NCBI GenBank assembly: GCA_038248505.1
Contig: JBBRXJ010000001.1
Span: 62,001-126,000 of the forward strand
Direction of reading: 5' to 3'
From: JBBRXJ01 sp038248505
GTDB taxonomy: Bacteria > Bacteroidota > Bacteroidia > Bacteroidales > JBBRXJ01
Length of the DNA stretch: 64,000 bases
Shown here piece after piece: positions 9,158 to 18,803 of this stretch. Each line of letters begins with the position of its first letter. The stretch's first letter is position 1. Both the position numbers and the translations under genes were made by a program. The notes under the pieces are model-generated. The model worked only from the letters and a program-made list of their open reading frames with translations. It was not told where the DNA came from and searched no databases.

Positions 9158-11209
9158 TTATTTTATTAATTGAAGGCTTCGCTTAATAAACAAATTTAGG
9201 TCTTCTCCCTTTAGCATATTATTTGTTAATAATGCAATATCCATAAGCTGTTTTGCAATATGATTATCTTTACTAAATTCTTTAATATGATTATTAAGTT
9301 CCTGTTCTTTTGTATTAATTTTTGACTCTAAATCCTTTTGTTTGTCTTTCTCAATTACCGGAATTTCATCAGCATTTTTATCTTTTTGGCTGCTTAATAA
9401 TGATGATTTTTCAGTTTCAAGAGCTTTAATTTCAGCATTTTTAATTTCAATATGCTTTCCTATTTTTTCGTCGGATTCTTTAATAATACGTTTAATTATT
9501 GGATGATTAGTGTTTACAATGAGGTTGTATGAATCGGGCAATTTGCCGTAGAAACTAGCATCACCACCAGATAATGCAGACATATCTTTCATACGACGCA
9601 TAAATTCAGAATGTGTAATGGTTAAGGGATCTGATTGTTCAGATAAAGCTTCGCATTGAACAAGGAAATGTCCAGATTTTTCAGGCAAATGTGTTTTGAA
9701 GATTTGGTCGAGAGTATGACTTAAAGTTTGATCAACATGCTCTTGATCGTCATTATGCACTATTAATTTATCTGCAATTTCTGCATCCACACGCATGAAA
9801 CGACTGTCTTTAAATTTTTGTTCTAATTGGTTTATGAAATGTGCATCTAAATGACCATCCATAACTAATACATCATATCCTTTTGCTTTAGCTGCTTCTG
9901 TTTTACTGTATTGTTCAATAAGATTTGTGGTATATAAATAAATTAGTTGATTATTTTTATCAGTTTGCGACGGCTTAATTAGATTTGCATAATCCTCAAA
10001 GGTGAAATATTTTGAATCAGTATTTTTGAGTAATGCAAATTTTTCTGCTCGTTCATAGAACTTTTCATCAGTAATCATTCCGTATTGAATGAAGACCTTC
10101 AGTTCGTCCCATTTACTATCAAAGTCGGAGCGATTATTCTTAAATAATTCTTGAAGTTTATCGGCTACTTTTTTACTAATGTGAGAAGATATTTTTTTTA
10201 CATTTGAATCGCTTTGGAGATAACTACGGGAGATATTTAAGGGGATATCAGGAGAATCAATAACTCCATGCAAGAGAGTTAGAAAATCAGGAACAATTCC
10301 CTCAACAGAATCTGTAACATATACTTGATTACAGAATAATCGTATCTTGTTTTTTTGAAGTTCAATTGAGTTTTTCACCCTTGGAAAATATAGAATTCCT
10401 GTAAGTTTAAAAGGATAGTCAACGAATAGATGAATCCAAAATAGAGGATCTTCCTGCATTGGATGAAGCTCATGATAAAATTTAATATATTCTTCCTCTT
10501 TAATATCATTGGGATTCCGATTCCATAAAGGATTTGTATCGTTAATTATATTTAGTTTATCGGTTTCCGATTCTTTGCCATCTTTCCAACTTTTCTCTTT
10601 TCCAAAAGCTATGGGTACAGGAAGAAAACGACAATATTTTTTTAATAATTCATTAATGCGATTTTCATTTAAAAATTCGACTGATTCATCATCAATATGT
10701 AGTACAATATCTGTACCTCTTTCTGACTTATCACTTTCTTCTAGGGTGTATGAAGGATCACCTTCACAAGTCCAATGTAAGCCTTTTGATCCGTCTTTCC
10801 ATGAACGTGTAATTACTTCAACTTTTTTTGATACCATAAATGCTGAGTAAAATCCGAGTCCGAAATGGCCAATAATTGATTGGGCTTTGTCTTTATATTT
10901 ATCGAGAAATTCTTGAGCGCTTGAAAAAGCAATTTCAGTAATATATTTCTTTAATTCTTCTTCTGTCATTCCAATCCCTTTATCAGAAATGGTAATGGTT
11001 TTTTTATCTTTATCAAGGCTAACTACAATGGTATTATCGCCTAATTCACCTTTAAATTCGCCAACAGAAGCTAAGGTGCTAAGTTTTTGTGTTGCATCTG
11101 TTGCGTTAGAAACAATTTCTCTTAAAAAAATATCATGATCAGAATATAAGAATTTTTTAATAATCGGAAAAATGTTTTCCGTAGTTACATTAATTGTGCC
11201 TTTTTGCAT
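9158..11209 (-). CDS. htpG: Molecular chaperone HtpG (Hsp90)
   Basis: 683 residues, typical of Bacteroidota HtpG. The N-terminal GHKL ATPase shows REIVSNATDATQKL (catalytic Glu and Asn box), DKGIGMT (Asp for adenine) and GHFGLGFYSAFMV (lid and glycine motif). The middle domain shows FCNQVYVTDS and IPLNISRSYLQ with the catalytic-loop Arg. The C-terminal dimerisation part carries a charged coiled-coil insert around 590-640. It is a cytosolic ATP-dependent chaperone that assists folding under heat and other stress. It is a single gene with its own terminator; the next gene upstream on this strand is 95 bases away. Confidence 0.97.
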   Translation of the reverse strand: MQKGTINVTTENIFPIIKKFLYSDHDIFLREIVSNATDATQKLSTLASVGEFKGELGDNTIVVSLDKDKKTITISDKGIGMTEEELKKYITEIAFSSAQEFLDKYKDKAQSIIGHFGLGFYSAFMVSKKVEVITRSWKDGSKGLHWTCEGDPSYTLEESDKSERGTDIVLHIDDESVEFLNENRINELLKKYCRFLPVPIAFGKEKSWKDGKESETDKLNIINDTNPLWNRNPNDIKEEEYIKFYHELHPMQEDPLFWIHLFVDYPFKLTGILYFPRVKNSIELQKNKIRLFCNQVYVTDSVEGIVPDFLTLLHGVIDSPDIPLNISRSYLQSDSNVKKISSHISKKVADKLQELFKNNRSDFDSKWDELKVFIQYGMITDEKFYERAEKFALLKNTDSKYFTFEDYANLIKPSQTDKNNQLIYLYTTNLIEQYSKTEAAKAKGYDVLVMDGHLDAHFINQLEQKFKDSRFMRVDAEIADKLIVHNDDQEHVDQTLSHTLDQIFKTHLPEKSGHFLVQCEALSEQSDPLTITHSEFMRRMKDMSALSGGDASFYGKLPDSYNLIVNTNHPIIKRIIKESDEKIGKHIEIKNAEIKALETEKSSLLSSQKDKNADEIPVIEKDKQKDLESKINTKEQELNNHIKEFSKDNHIAKQLMDIALLTNNMLKGEDLNLFIKRSLQLIK

Positions 11210-11304
11210 TTGTTTAATTTGTTAAAGTTTAACCAAAACTGAATGCAGTTCAACTATCAAACATCATGCCAGTTTTAAGTGTCAGATAACCAGTGCTATG
11301 TTAT

Positions 11305-12135
11305 TTATTTATGCCCGGTTCGCGCATCAACATCTTCAACAAATAGCCAGCGACCATTTTTAAATGTTAATCCGTCAAATGAGAAATCGGGTCCATAAAA
11401 TTCATAGTTACTTTCATAATTTTGAGCCGATGGAGATAGATGATCAAAAACGATCATTTGTTTTTTTGAATTGTATTTTAGAGACATTACAATACGTGCG
11501 CTATACTCAAAAACGAGTCTCTTTTTTGTTTTATTTTTGATAACAAAAACTGGATATCCAAAGGTTGGAATACCACTATTATCATAACGTATCATGTCAA
11601 TAATTTTTCGACTAGTAAATAAGTTATTAAAATCGAATCCCAATAAGGTATAATAAGTTATATTAAGATAAGAAGTTTGAATAATATCATAGTAAAGAGC
11701 TCCATACCAGCGTAAAGGCGTGAAAATAGAGTCTTTGTATATTAAACTGTCATCAGGGTGGTCGGATAATTCAGTAAGGGTATATATTTTTTTTGCCGTA
11801 TCATTATAAATTATGAAAGCAAAATATTTATGTTTACCATAGTTTAAAGGTATATTCCAACTAATGATTCGGAATAAACTATCAGGAGAGAAAATTTTAC
11901 CTATTTTGTTAAGCGAATCAAATGGATATTTAAATGAGGAAGGTTTTATGATTATTCGTTTAAGTGTTTCTTGAATGCTATCGTTAATTAAATCATAACT
12001 TTTGCTATAATTTCCAGGTGTGATCTTGTTAAACCAAATTTTTATAGAATCCTCTGCCAATCTTATATGTGCGGTGTCAGAACATTTCGCAATTAAAAAA
12101 TGAAAACAAAGTATTGCAATAAAAAGTAGTCGCAT
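11305..12135 (-). CDS. Conserved exported protein of unknown function
   Basis: 276 residues with an N-terminal signal peptide (MRLLFIAILCFHFLIAKC; the Cys at 19 could be a lipobox Cys but the context is weak). The second half is the conserved part: SYLNITYYTLLGFDFNNLFTS, RLVFEYSARIVMSLKY, IVFDHLSPSAQNYES and YGPDFSFDGLTF. I recognise this pattern as a widespread uncharacterised Bacteroidota family but know no function. A periplasmic or outer-membrane location is likely. It is on the same strand as htpG but 95 bases upstream of it; cotranscription is uncertain. Confidence 0.75.
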   Translation of the reverse strand: MRLLFIAILCFHFLIAKCSDTAHIRLAEDSIKIWFNKITPGNYSKSYDLINDSIQETLKRIIIKPSSFKYPFDSLNKIGKIFSPDSLFRIISWNIPLNYGKHKYFAFIIYNDTAKKIYTLTELSDHPDDSLIYKDSIFTPLRWYGALYYDIIQTSYLNITYYTLLGFDFNNLFTSRKIIDMIRYDNSGIPTFGYPVFVIKNKTKKRLVFEYSARIVMSLKYNSKKQMIVFDHLSPSAQNYESNYEFYGPDFSFDGLTFKNGRWLFVEDVDARTGHK

Positions 12136-12463
12136 GGTTTTTTCTGATTTTTGGTAAAAGTATGAAATTATGCTGTATTTATTGTTCTTATTGAAGTATT
12201 TAACTATTGGACAATTCTATTAATATTTGAGCTAAGTTAATAAAATTAAAATTTTAAATTGGAATGATATTGTCCATATAACTGCCATAAAGGGTTTTAT
12301 GATATACTACTCTATATATTTTATAAAGTATTGAAATTTTTGGGCATATCAGCTAAATGTATCATAAAAATTTGGTATTTTTCAGATTTACAAGAAAAGT
12401 CAAGTGAGAATACTCGATTTATTTTTTTTAATGAAGAGAGTTAAAGGCGTATAGAGAAAAAAC
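12136..12463. other. Intergenic region ahead of the signalling operon
   Basis: 328 AT-rich bases between divergent genes. This is where the promoter of the cheR-to-ABC operon should lie, but no clear TTG plus TAnnTTTG pair is visible. No RNA or small gene is recognised. Confidence 0.4.
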
Positions 12464-13318
12464 ATGGAATTATCTGATCAGGACATAACGATTTTTAATA
12501 ATGCTCTGCGGAATGCTTCTGATTATGATTTTACAGACTATTCAGAGAAATCGATAAAGCGTAGAATAGCAAAAATTCTTATGGATAACCATCAGGATTT
12601 TGATGCATTTATACGTAAGCTAAAAGAAGATAGATCTTTTGTTGAATTTGTAGTAAAAGAAATCACCGTAAATACAACAGAATTACTCCGTGATCCAGGT
12701 ATGTGGCAGGTATTACTTCATCAGATTTTGCCAAAGTACAAAGATCAAAATACATTAAATATATGGCATGCTGGCTGTTCAACCGGACAAGAAGTTTATT
12801 CAATGATGATATTACTTAAAGAAGCAGATCTTTTTGATAAAGCACGAATTTATGCTACGGATATTAATTCAGATGTATTAGAGCAAGCCAAATCGGGTGT
12901 ATATAAATACCGATTCAATATAGGATACCTTGATAATTTTGATAAGGTGATGAAAGAAAATCCTTTTAATTACGAGAAGATTACTGATGTTCCTTATGAA
13001 AAATATTTCACTATTGATAAGGTGAAGGACACCCTTACAATGCATGATTTTCTTTTGCAAAAGCCCGTGTTTCGTAAACATGATTTGGTGAAGGATTCAA
13101 ATATTTTCCACATAAAATACGATATAATATTTTGCCGTAATGTGATGATTTATTTTAATTATAAACTGCAGAATTATTTATTTCGATTTTTTTACGATAA
13201 TTTGTATGATGAAGGTCATTTGGTTTTAGGAAAACAGGAAACTGTTAGAGGCGGTTTTTCATATAATTTTGAAAAACAATCGCAAGTATATATTAAGAAA
13301 AGCAAACTTATTTTATAA
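12464..13318 (+). CDS. cheR: CheR-type protein-glutamate methyltransferase
   Basis: 284 residues with the CheR two-domain plan: a helical N-terminal domain (1-75, basic SIKRRIAK) and a SAM-dependent methyltransferase domain. It keeps the SAM motif AGCSTGQE (103-110, acidic Glu110), the ribose-binding Asp in YATDIN (Asp133), and CRNVMIYF near 225. TTELLRDPGMW is the usual linker. The family moves methyl groups from SAM to Glu side chains of receptors. No methyl-accepting chemotaxis receptor or CheA lies in this window, so the substrate is unknown; a membrane partner encoded in the operon (GAF protein or phosphatase) is an inference. First gene of the signalling operon. Confidence 0.92.
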   Translation: MELSDQDITIFNNALRNASDYDFTDYSEKSIKRRIAKILMDNHQDFDAFIRKLKEDRSFVEFVVKEITVNTTELLRDPGMWQVLLHQILPKYKDQNTLNIWHAGCSTGQEVYSMMILLKEADLFDKARIYATDINSDVLEQAKSGVYKYRFNIGYLDNFDKVMKENPFNYEKITDVPYEKYFTIDKVKDTLTMHDFLLQKPVFRKHDLVKDSNIFHIKYDIIFCRNVMIYFNYKLQNYLFRFFYDNLYDEGHLVLGKQETVRGGFSYNFEKQSQVYIKKSKLIL

Positions 13319-13332
13319 TAAGATTAATTGAA

Positions 13333-14172
13333 ATGATTGAGCAATTTCCAGAAATTGGTATTACAGATACACGAGTAGTAATAAAGACTCTGAAGGAGTT
13401 GTATAATTACGACTTTGGTGATTATGCGCTTACATCATTCAAATATCGTATTGAAAAAATCCTTTACGATCACGGATTTAAATCAGCAGATGCTTTAATA
13501 GAGAAGCTAACAAAAGAGTCGGATTATTTAGATATGTTTTTAAAGGAGATTTCAGTCCCTTCAACAGAAATATTTCGTGATCCATCCTTTTGGCGCTACT
13601 TACGTGATGATGCATTACCAAAAATGTGTACCCAAACTACGAAGCCTAAAATATGGCTTCCCTTTTGTATTTCAGCTGATGAATTGTTTTCATTATGCAT
13701 ATTGCTAAAGGAATCGAATATGCTAGATAAAGTTCAGGTGTATGCTAGTTATTCGAGCAATAAAATTGTAGAGAGTATTCGTTCTGGTATTTTTGATATT
13801 CGAAAAGCAGAAATTAACGATGACAATTATAATCGCTTCCAGGGAGTTCGCACAATGGCTTCTTACATTACTATTAATTCAGGATTAACGAGCCGTAATA
13901 TTTCTTTGTTTGATAATATTATTTTTCTGAAGCAGCATATAAATTTTGAGAATTCGCCCTCAGGTTTAAGTTTAATTATTTTTAGAAATAAAATGATATA
14001 TTATAATAATACATTGAAAGAGCATGTATTATACTATCATATACATAAAAATCTACAAATTGGTGGGTTGCTAGCAATCGGAATACGAGAGTGTCTTACA
14101 GGAAATCGATTATCGGATTGCTATTATGGTATAAATGAATCAGAAAGTATTTTCAGAAAAAAACACGAATAA
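13333..14172 (+). CDS. Degenerate CheR paralogue, SAM motifs lost
   Basis: 279 residues that align along their length with the preceding CheR: YDFGDYALTSFKYRIEKIL, STEIFRDPSFW, ELFSLCILLKES and RSGIFDIRK match its SEKSIKRRIAKIL, TTELLRDPGMW, EVYSMMILLKEA and KSGVYKYRF. The SAM-binding GCSTGQE is replaced by FCISADE (111-117), the ATDIN Asp motif by ASYSS, and CRNVMIYF by FRNKMIYY. It is therefore probably unable to bind SAM or methylate. The gene is intact and tightly packed, 14 bases after cheR, with its stop overlapping the cheB start by one base (TAATG), so it is maintained. It may regulate or scaffold CheR or CheB. Confidence 0.8.
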   Translation: MIEQFPEIGITDTRVVIKTLKELYNYDFGDYALTSFKYRIEKILYDHGFKSADALIEKLTKESDYLDMFLKEISVPSTEIFRDPSFWRYLRDDALPKMCTQTTKPKIWLPFCISADELFSLCILLKESNMLDKVQVYASYSSNKIVESIRSGIFDIRKAEINDDNYNRFQGVRTMASYITINSGLTSRNISLFDNIIFLKQHINFENSPSGLSLIIFRNKMIYYNNTLKEHVLYYHIHKNLQIGGLLAIGIRECLTGNRLSDCYYGINESESIFRKKHE

Positions 14173-14735
14173 TGCAGAAAGTTGTAGTAATAGGTGGTTC
14201 AGCAGGAAGTTTTCAGGTAATTACAAAAATATTAAATGCATTACCAGAGAAATTTGATTATCCTTTGTTTCTTTGTTTACATAGACTTAAGCATGTAAGA
14301 AGTGGTTTTGTTGAGACACTATCGATTAAATCGAAAGTTAAAATTGTTGAACCTTATGATAAGGAACCGATAAGACCAGGCAGAGCCTATTTAGCGCCAG
14401 CAAATTATCATATGTTTATTGAGATAGGAAATACCATTGCTCTATCAACAGACGAACCAGTGAACCACTCTCGGCCTTCTATTGATTTATCATTTATTAC
14501 AGCAGCAAAAGTTTATAAAGAAAAGCTTGTAGGTATTATTTTATCGGGGGCAAATAAAGATGGCGCATTTGGGCTGAAGCGAGTAAAAGATAATGGTGGT
14601 ATAACGATTGTTCAAGATCCCTCAGAGTGTGAAGTAAAAACTATGGTAGATTCTGCAATTAAAATGACAAAAGTTGATTACATTTATAACACAAATCAAA
14701 TTATTCAATTTCTTTCAACGCTGAATAACAAATAG
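14172..14735 (+). CDS. cheB: Stand-alone CheB-type protein methylesterase
   Basis: 187 residues covering only the CheB catalytic domain; the usual N-terminal receiver domain is absent. The triad is visible: Ser10 in VIGGSAGS, His37 in LHRL and Asp130 in LSGANKDGAFG. RPGRAYLAPANYHM and HSRPSIDLSF are family motifs. It would remove methyl esters from (or deamidate) target Glu/Gln residues, opposing CheR. Without a receiver it is not regulated by CheA-type phosphorylation; control may come from partners in the operon. Starts by a one-base overlap with the degenerate CheR gene, implying translational coupling. Confidence 0.92.
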   Translation: MQKVVVIGGSAGSFQVITKILNALPEKFDYPLFLCLHRLKHVRSGFVETLSIKSKVKIVEPYDKEPIRPGRAYLAPANYHMFIEIGNTIALSTDEPVNHSRPSIDLSFITAAKVYKEKLVGIILSGANKDGAFGLKRVKDNGGITIVQDPSECEVKTMVDSAIKMTKVDYIYNTNQIIQFLSTLNNK

Positions 14736-14737
14736 TT

Positions 14738-15538
14738 ATGATTAATTTTAAAACGGGTAAAGTTTGGGCCGCTTTGTTATTGGTTATCTATCTGATAATA
14801 ACACTTTTAATTTTTGCTATTTTGCGAGGTTATGCAGTTGTAGTTGACGATAAAGCAACGGTTCTGATTGGTTATTTTTCAGTGTTTTTAGGCTTACTGA
14901 TAGCTATATGCTTAGCAATTAGTATTTTGTTGTTAACGGAAAAGCATCATACTATTGAAAAACAATTAGTAATTTCAATTAATTTAAAAGATGCTGAACT
15001 GGAGAAGCTATTTAATCAACAAAAACAGAAAGAGAAAAAAGAAGAGAAACACGATAGCGGCATAAATAAAGTGGAAATTTTGAATCGCTTAATGCCTGAT
15101 AAAAAGCTAATTGATAGTGGGATAGCAATTTATTGCGAAGATATTTTAAAGAGAATATCAAAAGAATTAGAAATAGTGCAGGGTGTGGTATATATATTAA
15201 ATAACTCAACTCTAAACTATAGTTTAATTGCAAGTTATGCTTTTTATTCTGAGAAAATGCCTGAACCATTTTGTTTAGGAGAGGGATTAGCTGGTCAGGT
15301 TGCTAAAAGTATGGAACCATTGTTTATTAGTAGTATCCCCGATGATTATATTATGGTTTATAGCGGCTTAGGCAAAAGCTCTGATGCACAAATGCTTATA
15401 CAGCCAATAGTGTTTCAGGATAAGACCATTGCAATTATTGAAATAGCATCATTTAAGCAGATTGAGACAGAAATATTAGATATGTTTAAAGATTATTCAA
15501 GACAAATTGCAGAAATTATACATAAATTAGTGGCGTAA
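14738..15538 (+). CDS. Membrane-anchored GAF domain protein
   Basis: 266 residues. Two transmembrane helices (about 10-30 and 42-68), then a charged coiled coil (75-110, KQKEKKEEKH), then a GAF domain (about 120-265) with VQGVVYILN, GEGLAGQVA and the motif SIPDDYI. This GAF is clearly paralogous to that of the next gene, which carries EIPDDYI in the same place. It likely senses a small ligand in the cytoplasm at the membrane and feeds the phosphatase downstream. No catalytic output domain is present. It begins 2 bases after cheB and ends 11 bases before the phosphatase gene. Confidence 0.8.
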   Translation: MINFKTGKVWAALLLVIYLIITLLIFAILRGYAVVVDDKATVLIGYFSVFLGLLIAICLAISILLLTEKHHTIEKQLVISINLKDAELEKLFNQQKQKEKKEEKHDSGINKVEILNRLMPDKKLIDSGIAIYCEDILKRISKELEIVQGVVYILNNSTLNYSLIASYAFYSEKMPEPFCLGEGLAGQVAKSMEPLFISSIPDDYIMVYSGLGKSSDAQMLIQPIVFQDKTIAIIEIASFKQIETEILDMFKDYSRQIAEIIHKLVA

Positions 15539-15549
15539 GTACTGTTTAA

Positions 15550-18189
15550 ATGAAGTTGTACAGACTAATAAATATAGAAAAACTGAAGAAATACTTCCGC
15601 CAAATCACATGGCAGGATGCTGTAGTTGCTTTTGGTTTTAGTTTAATTATTCCTGTTTCAGGATGGATACTTGATTTTATTGTTTCAGGTCTTCCTTTAT
15701 CCATTAAAGGTTTTGTAAGATTACATAATGAGAATCCGCTTCATTATTATCTTGATATTTTCCCTTTTGTTGTTTTGATTGTATTTATTGGTTATAAGAA
15801 TTGGTATCAAGATGAAAAGCATGAGTATGAAGATTTATTGAAAGAAAAAGACTACAAAATTAATAAACATGCCGTATTTGCACAGCGAATAGGAGAGGGA
15901 GACTATAGTACCGATATAGAGTTATTTGGAGACGATGATGTTTTAGGTAAGGCATTAATTTTAATGCGTGATAATTTACGAGCAAATCATCAGAAAGAAT
16001 CTGAGCAAAGTTGGATTGCAGAGGGAAAGGAAATTATTTCGAATATTCTTCGGATGTATAATAAAATTGATGAGCTATCATATGAGGTATTAGTAAATCT
16101 TATTAAGCACATTAAATTAATACAAGGGGCTCTTTATTTTTATGATGAAGATTCACAGGTTTTAAAAAATGTAGCAACCTATGCTTATAATCGAAGAAAA
16201 TATATAAATCAAGAGTTCGCTATTGGAAAGGGATTAATTGGTCAATGTGCTTATGAAATGGATTATATATATAGGGTTGAAATACCTGATGATTATATAA
16301 CCATAACCTCAGGGATATTAGGTGATCGAAAGCCAAGAAGTATTTTAATTGTTCCATTAGTAACGGATGATAAATTACAAGGGGTACTTGAATTTGCATC
16401 TCTTGATGTAGAAATTCCGGAATTAACTAAAAAATATTTATTAGAGTTAGGTGAAATCATTGCTCGTACCATATTTAATCTCCGTGTCAATCAGCGTACT
16501 GAAAAACTTTTGACGGAGTCTCAAGAAATGACTCGAGTATTGCAAGAGAATGAAGAAGAGTTGCGTCAGAATGCCGAGGAGATGCGAGCTACACAAGAAG
16601 AACTAGAACATTCAAACGAACAGCTAGAATCACAAATTAAAGCGGTTGAGAATGCTCAAAAGAGACTTCATTCATTACTCGAAAATGCATCAGAAATTAT
16701 TACAATTTATGACAAGGATTTGCGAATGACTTATGTTAGTCCTTCGGTAAGTAAAATACTAGGTTTTACTCCTGATGAAATGATGCGAGGGAAAGATTTA
16801 GAGCGTTTAACACGAAAAGGTGAGATGGAGTTTAAGAAAATGCTCGAAACCTTAGTTGAAGATCCCGAAACGCCCATTACAATTCAGTATACCTATATTA
16901 AAAATGATGGAAAGAAAATCTTTTTGGAAACTACCGGAAGAAATCTTCTTCATGATCAAGCATTAAAAGGGGTTATTCTTAATTCACAAGATATCACTGC
17001 GCGAAAGAAAGCCGAGAAGGAAGAACGCATGCGAAGTCGTATGCAGTCTTTATCCGAAAATTCGCTTGATATGATAATCCGAATAAATACTATAGGTCAG
17101 TTCTTTTATGCAAATCCAGTAGTTGAAGATTATTTAGGATTGAAGCCTATTGAAATCATGAACAAACGCAATAGAGAATTAGAAATACCAGAAGTTTTCC
17201 AAAATTATTTTGATGAAATTATTGATAAAATTAAAGCTACACCAGGTAAGATGAACTCTCAGCTGAGTATTCCAATAAAGATGGGAGAAAAGGTAATTGA
17301 GAGAATAATGAGTGTTGATGCTATTCCAGAGTTTAATGAAAATGAACTTGAGACGATACTTATAGTAGGTCATGACATTACAGAAGCTAAACGAATAGAG
17401 ATTGAAATACAGGAAAAGAATAGAAAGATTGAAGACAGTATAAATTATGCACAGAGAATACAGTCTGCAATACTGCCAAATAGTGCTATGTTAAAAGAAG
17501 TACTGCCCAAATCTTTTATTTTTTATAAACCGCGTGATGTAGTTAGTGGCGATTTTCCTTGGTTTTTCAAGAAAGAGCATTCAATTTATGTTGCCGTGGT
17601 TGATTGTACAGGGCATGGTGTACCTGGCGCCTTGCTATCATTTGTAGGCTATTTTACTTTAAGTAATGTAGTCGATCATGATGAGGAGCTTACAGCAGGA
17701 AAAATTATGGATAAAGTACATTATAATGTTAGAAATACTTTAAATCAAGATAGACCAGATGCAACAGCAAGAGATGGTATGGATATAGCATTTTGTAAGA
17801 TAGATTTGAAAAAGAAAGAGTTACAATATGCTGGTGCGCACCGTCCCCTTATGTTTGTTAGAGATGGAGAATTACAAGAATATAAAGGAAATAGAAAGGC
17901 AATAGGGGGGATTCCTCATCCCAAAAAGCCAGAGCAACCATTTGTTAATCATGTAATTAGTTTGAAAGAAGGAGATAAATTCTTCTTTTACTCCGATGGA
18001 TTAAGTGATCAGGTGGGTGGAAATGAGGGTAAAAAATACTCTAGTGCTCGAGTAAAAGACATAATTTTGTCGCATAAAGATTTCTCTATGTCGCAGTTTA
18101 ATAATTTTTTTGTAAAAGATTTTAAAGAATGGGTTGGGAATGATGTAAAGCAAGTTGATGATGTATTATTAATAGGAATAGAAATTTAA
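15550..18189 (+). CDS. Membrane GAF-PAS-PAS-SpoIIE serine phosphatase (SiaA-like)
   Basis: 879 residues. Transmembrane helices near 25-50 and 72-92, then a HAMP-like or helical linker (105-150), a GAF domain (about 160-310, IPDDYI), a long coiled coil rich in Glu/Gln (315-380), two PAS domains (about 380-495 and 500-625, the first ending GVILNSQDITARKKAE), and a C-terminal PP2C/SpoIIE phosphatase (about 640-879). The phosphatase keeps the metal motifs: KPRDVVSGDF, VVDCTGHGVPGALLS and SDGLSDQVGG, ending DDVLLIGI. Followed by SiaB-like and SiaC-like genes, it fills the SiaA role: dephosphorylating the SiaC-type phosphoprotein in response to signals sensed by GAF/PAS. Confidence 0.9.
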   Translation: MKLYRLINIEKLKKYFRQITWQDAVVAFGFSLIIPVSGWILDFIVSGLPLSIKGFVRLHNENPLHYYLDIFPFVVLIVFIGYKNWYQDEKHEYEDLLKEKDYKINKHAVFAQRIGEGDYSTDIELFGDDDVLGKALILMRDNLRANHQKESEQSWIAEGKEIISNILRMYNKIDELSYEVLVNLIKHIKLIQGALYFYDEDSQVLKNVATYAYNRRKYINQEFAIGKGLIGQCAYEMDYIYRVEIPDDYITITSGILGDRKPRSILIVPLVTDDKLQGVLEFASLDVEIPELTKKYLLELGEIIARTIFNLRVNQRTEKLLTESQEMTRVLQENEEELRQNAEEMRATQEELEHSNEQLESQIKAVENAQKRLHSLLENASEIITIYDKDLRMTYVSPSVSKILGFTPDEMMRGKDLERLTRKGEMEFKKMLETLVEDPETPITIQYTYIKNDGKKIFLETTGRNLLHDQALKGVILNSQDITARKKAEKEERMRSRMQSLSENSLDMIIRINTIGQFFYANPVVEDYLGLKPIEIMNKRNRELEIPEVFQNYFDEIIDKIKATPGKMNSQLSIPIKMGEKVIERIMSVDAIPEFNENELETILIVGHDITEAKRIEIEIQEKNRKIEDSINYAQRIQSAILPNSAMLKEVLPKSFIFYKPRDVVSGDFPWFFKKEHSIYVAVVDCTGHGVPGALLSFVGYFTLSNVVDHDEELTAGKIMDKVHYNVRNTLNQDRPDATARDGMDIAFCKIDLKKKELQYAGAHRPLMFVRDGELQEYKGNRKAIGGIPHPKKPEQPFVNHVISLKEGDKFFFYSDGLSDQVGGNEGKKYSSARVKDIILSHKDFSMSQFNNFFVKDFKEWVGNDVKQVDDVLLIGIEI

Positions 18190-18206
18190 TTAAATATCTT
18201 TATTGT

Positions 18207-18791
18207 ATGACAAAAGATAACGATTTAAGGGGCTTTCTGGAATTTGTATATGATTTTTACAAAAAAATGAAAGCTCATGAGATTACCCTTGTATATGAAG
18301 GGGAAATCACCCATCAGATTACGAAGGCCTTTACTTCTCTAGCCGAGTCAAATATGGCAAAAGAAGAGGAAGATAATTCGGTACAAAAGAAAGTATTTCA
18401 TGTTATGGTTGAATGTCTTCAGAATATTAGTAAACATGCAGAAGATTTTGATCATAGTAGTGAGTTTATGTATTCAGGGCGTGGCATATTTATGGTAAGC
18501 AAGGGAGAGGATGAGTATCATATTACTACTGGAAATATGTTAGAAAATTCTAAAATACCAGGGCTGAAACTTATGCTAGATCAGGTTAATGATTTAGACA
18601 AAGAAGGTCTAAAAGAGTTATACAAGAAACAAATTAAAGACGGTCGTTTGAGTGAAAAGGGCGGTGCTGGCCTTGGATTTATTGACATAAAGAAGAAAAC
18701 AGGCAATGATTTAATATTCCAATTTCTACCCGTCAATGAAGAAAATTCATTTTTTATACTTACATCAACAATTTCAAGAAAAAACATTTAA
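18207..18791 (+). CDS. siaB: SiaB-like protein kinase (DUF6272 family)
   Basis: 194 residues of the SiaB family, a GHKL-fold kinase without a phospho-accepting His domain. The ATP-binding N-box is VECLQNISKHA (Glu69, Asn73) and the G-box is GGAGLGFIDI (152-161). In Pseudomonas, SiaB phosphorylates the SiaC phosphoprotein on a Thr and SiaA removes the phosphate. Here the order phosphatase, SiaB, SiaC with gaps of 17 and 12 bases is the same module. It acts in the cytosol. Confidence 0.85.
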   Translation: MTKDNDLRGFLEFVYDFYKKMKAHEITLVYEGEITHQITKAFTSLAESNMAKEEEDNSVQKKVFHVMVECLQNISKHAEDFDHSSEFMYSGRGIFMVSKGEDEYHITTGNMLENSKIPGLKLMLDQVNDLDKEGLKELYKKQIKDGRLSEKGGAGLGFIDIKKKTGNDLIFQFLPVNEENSFFILTSTISRKNI

Positions 18792-18803
18792 AAAATAATC
18801 AAT

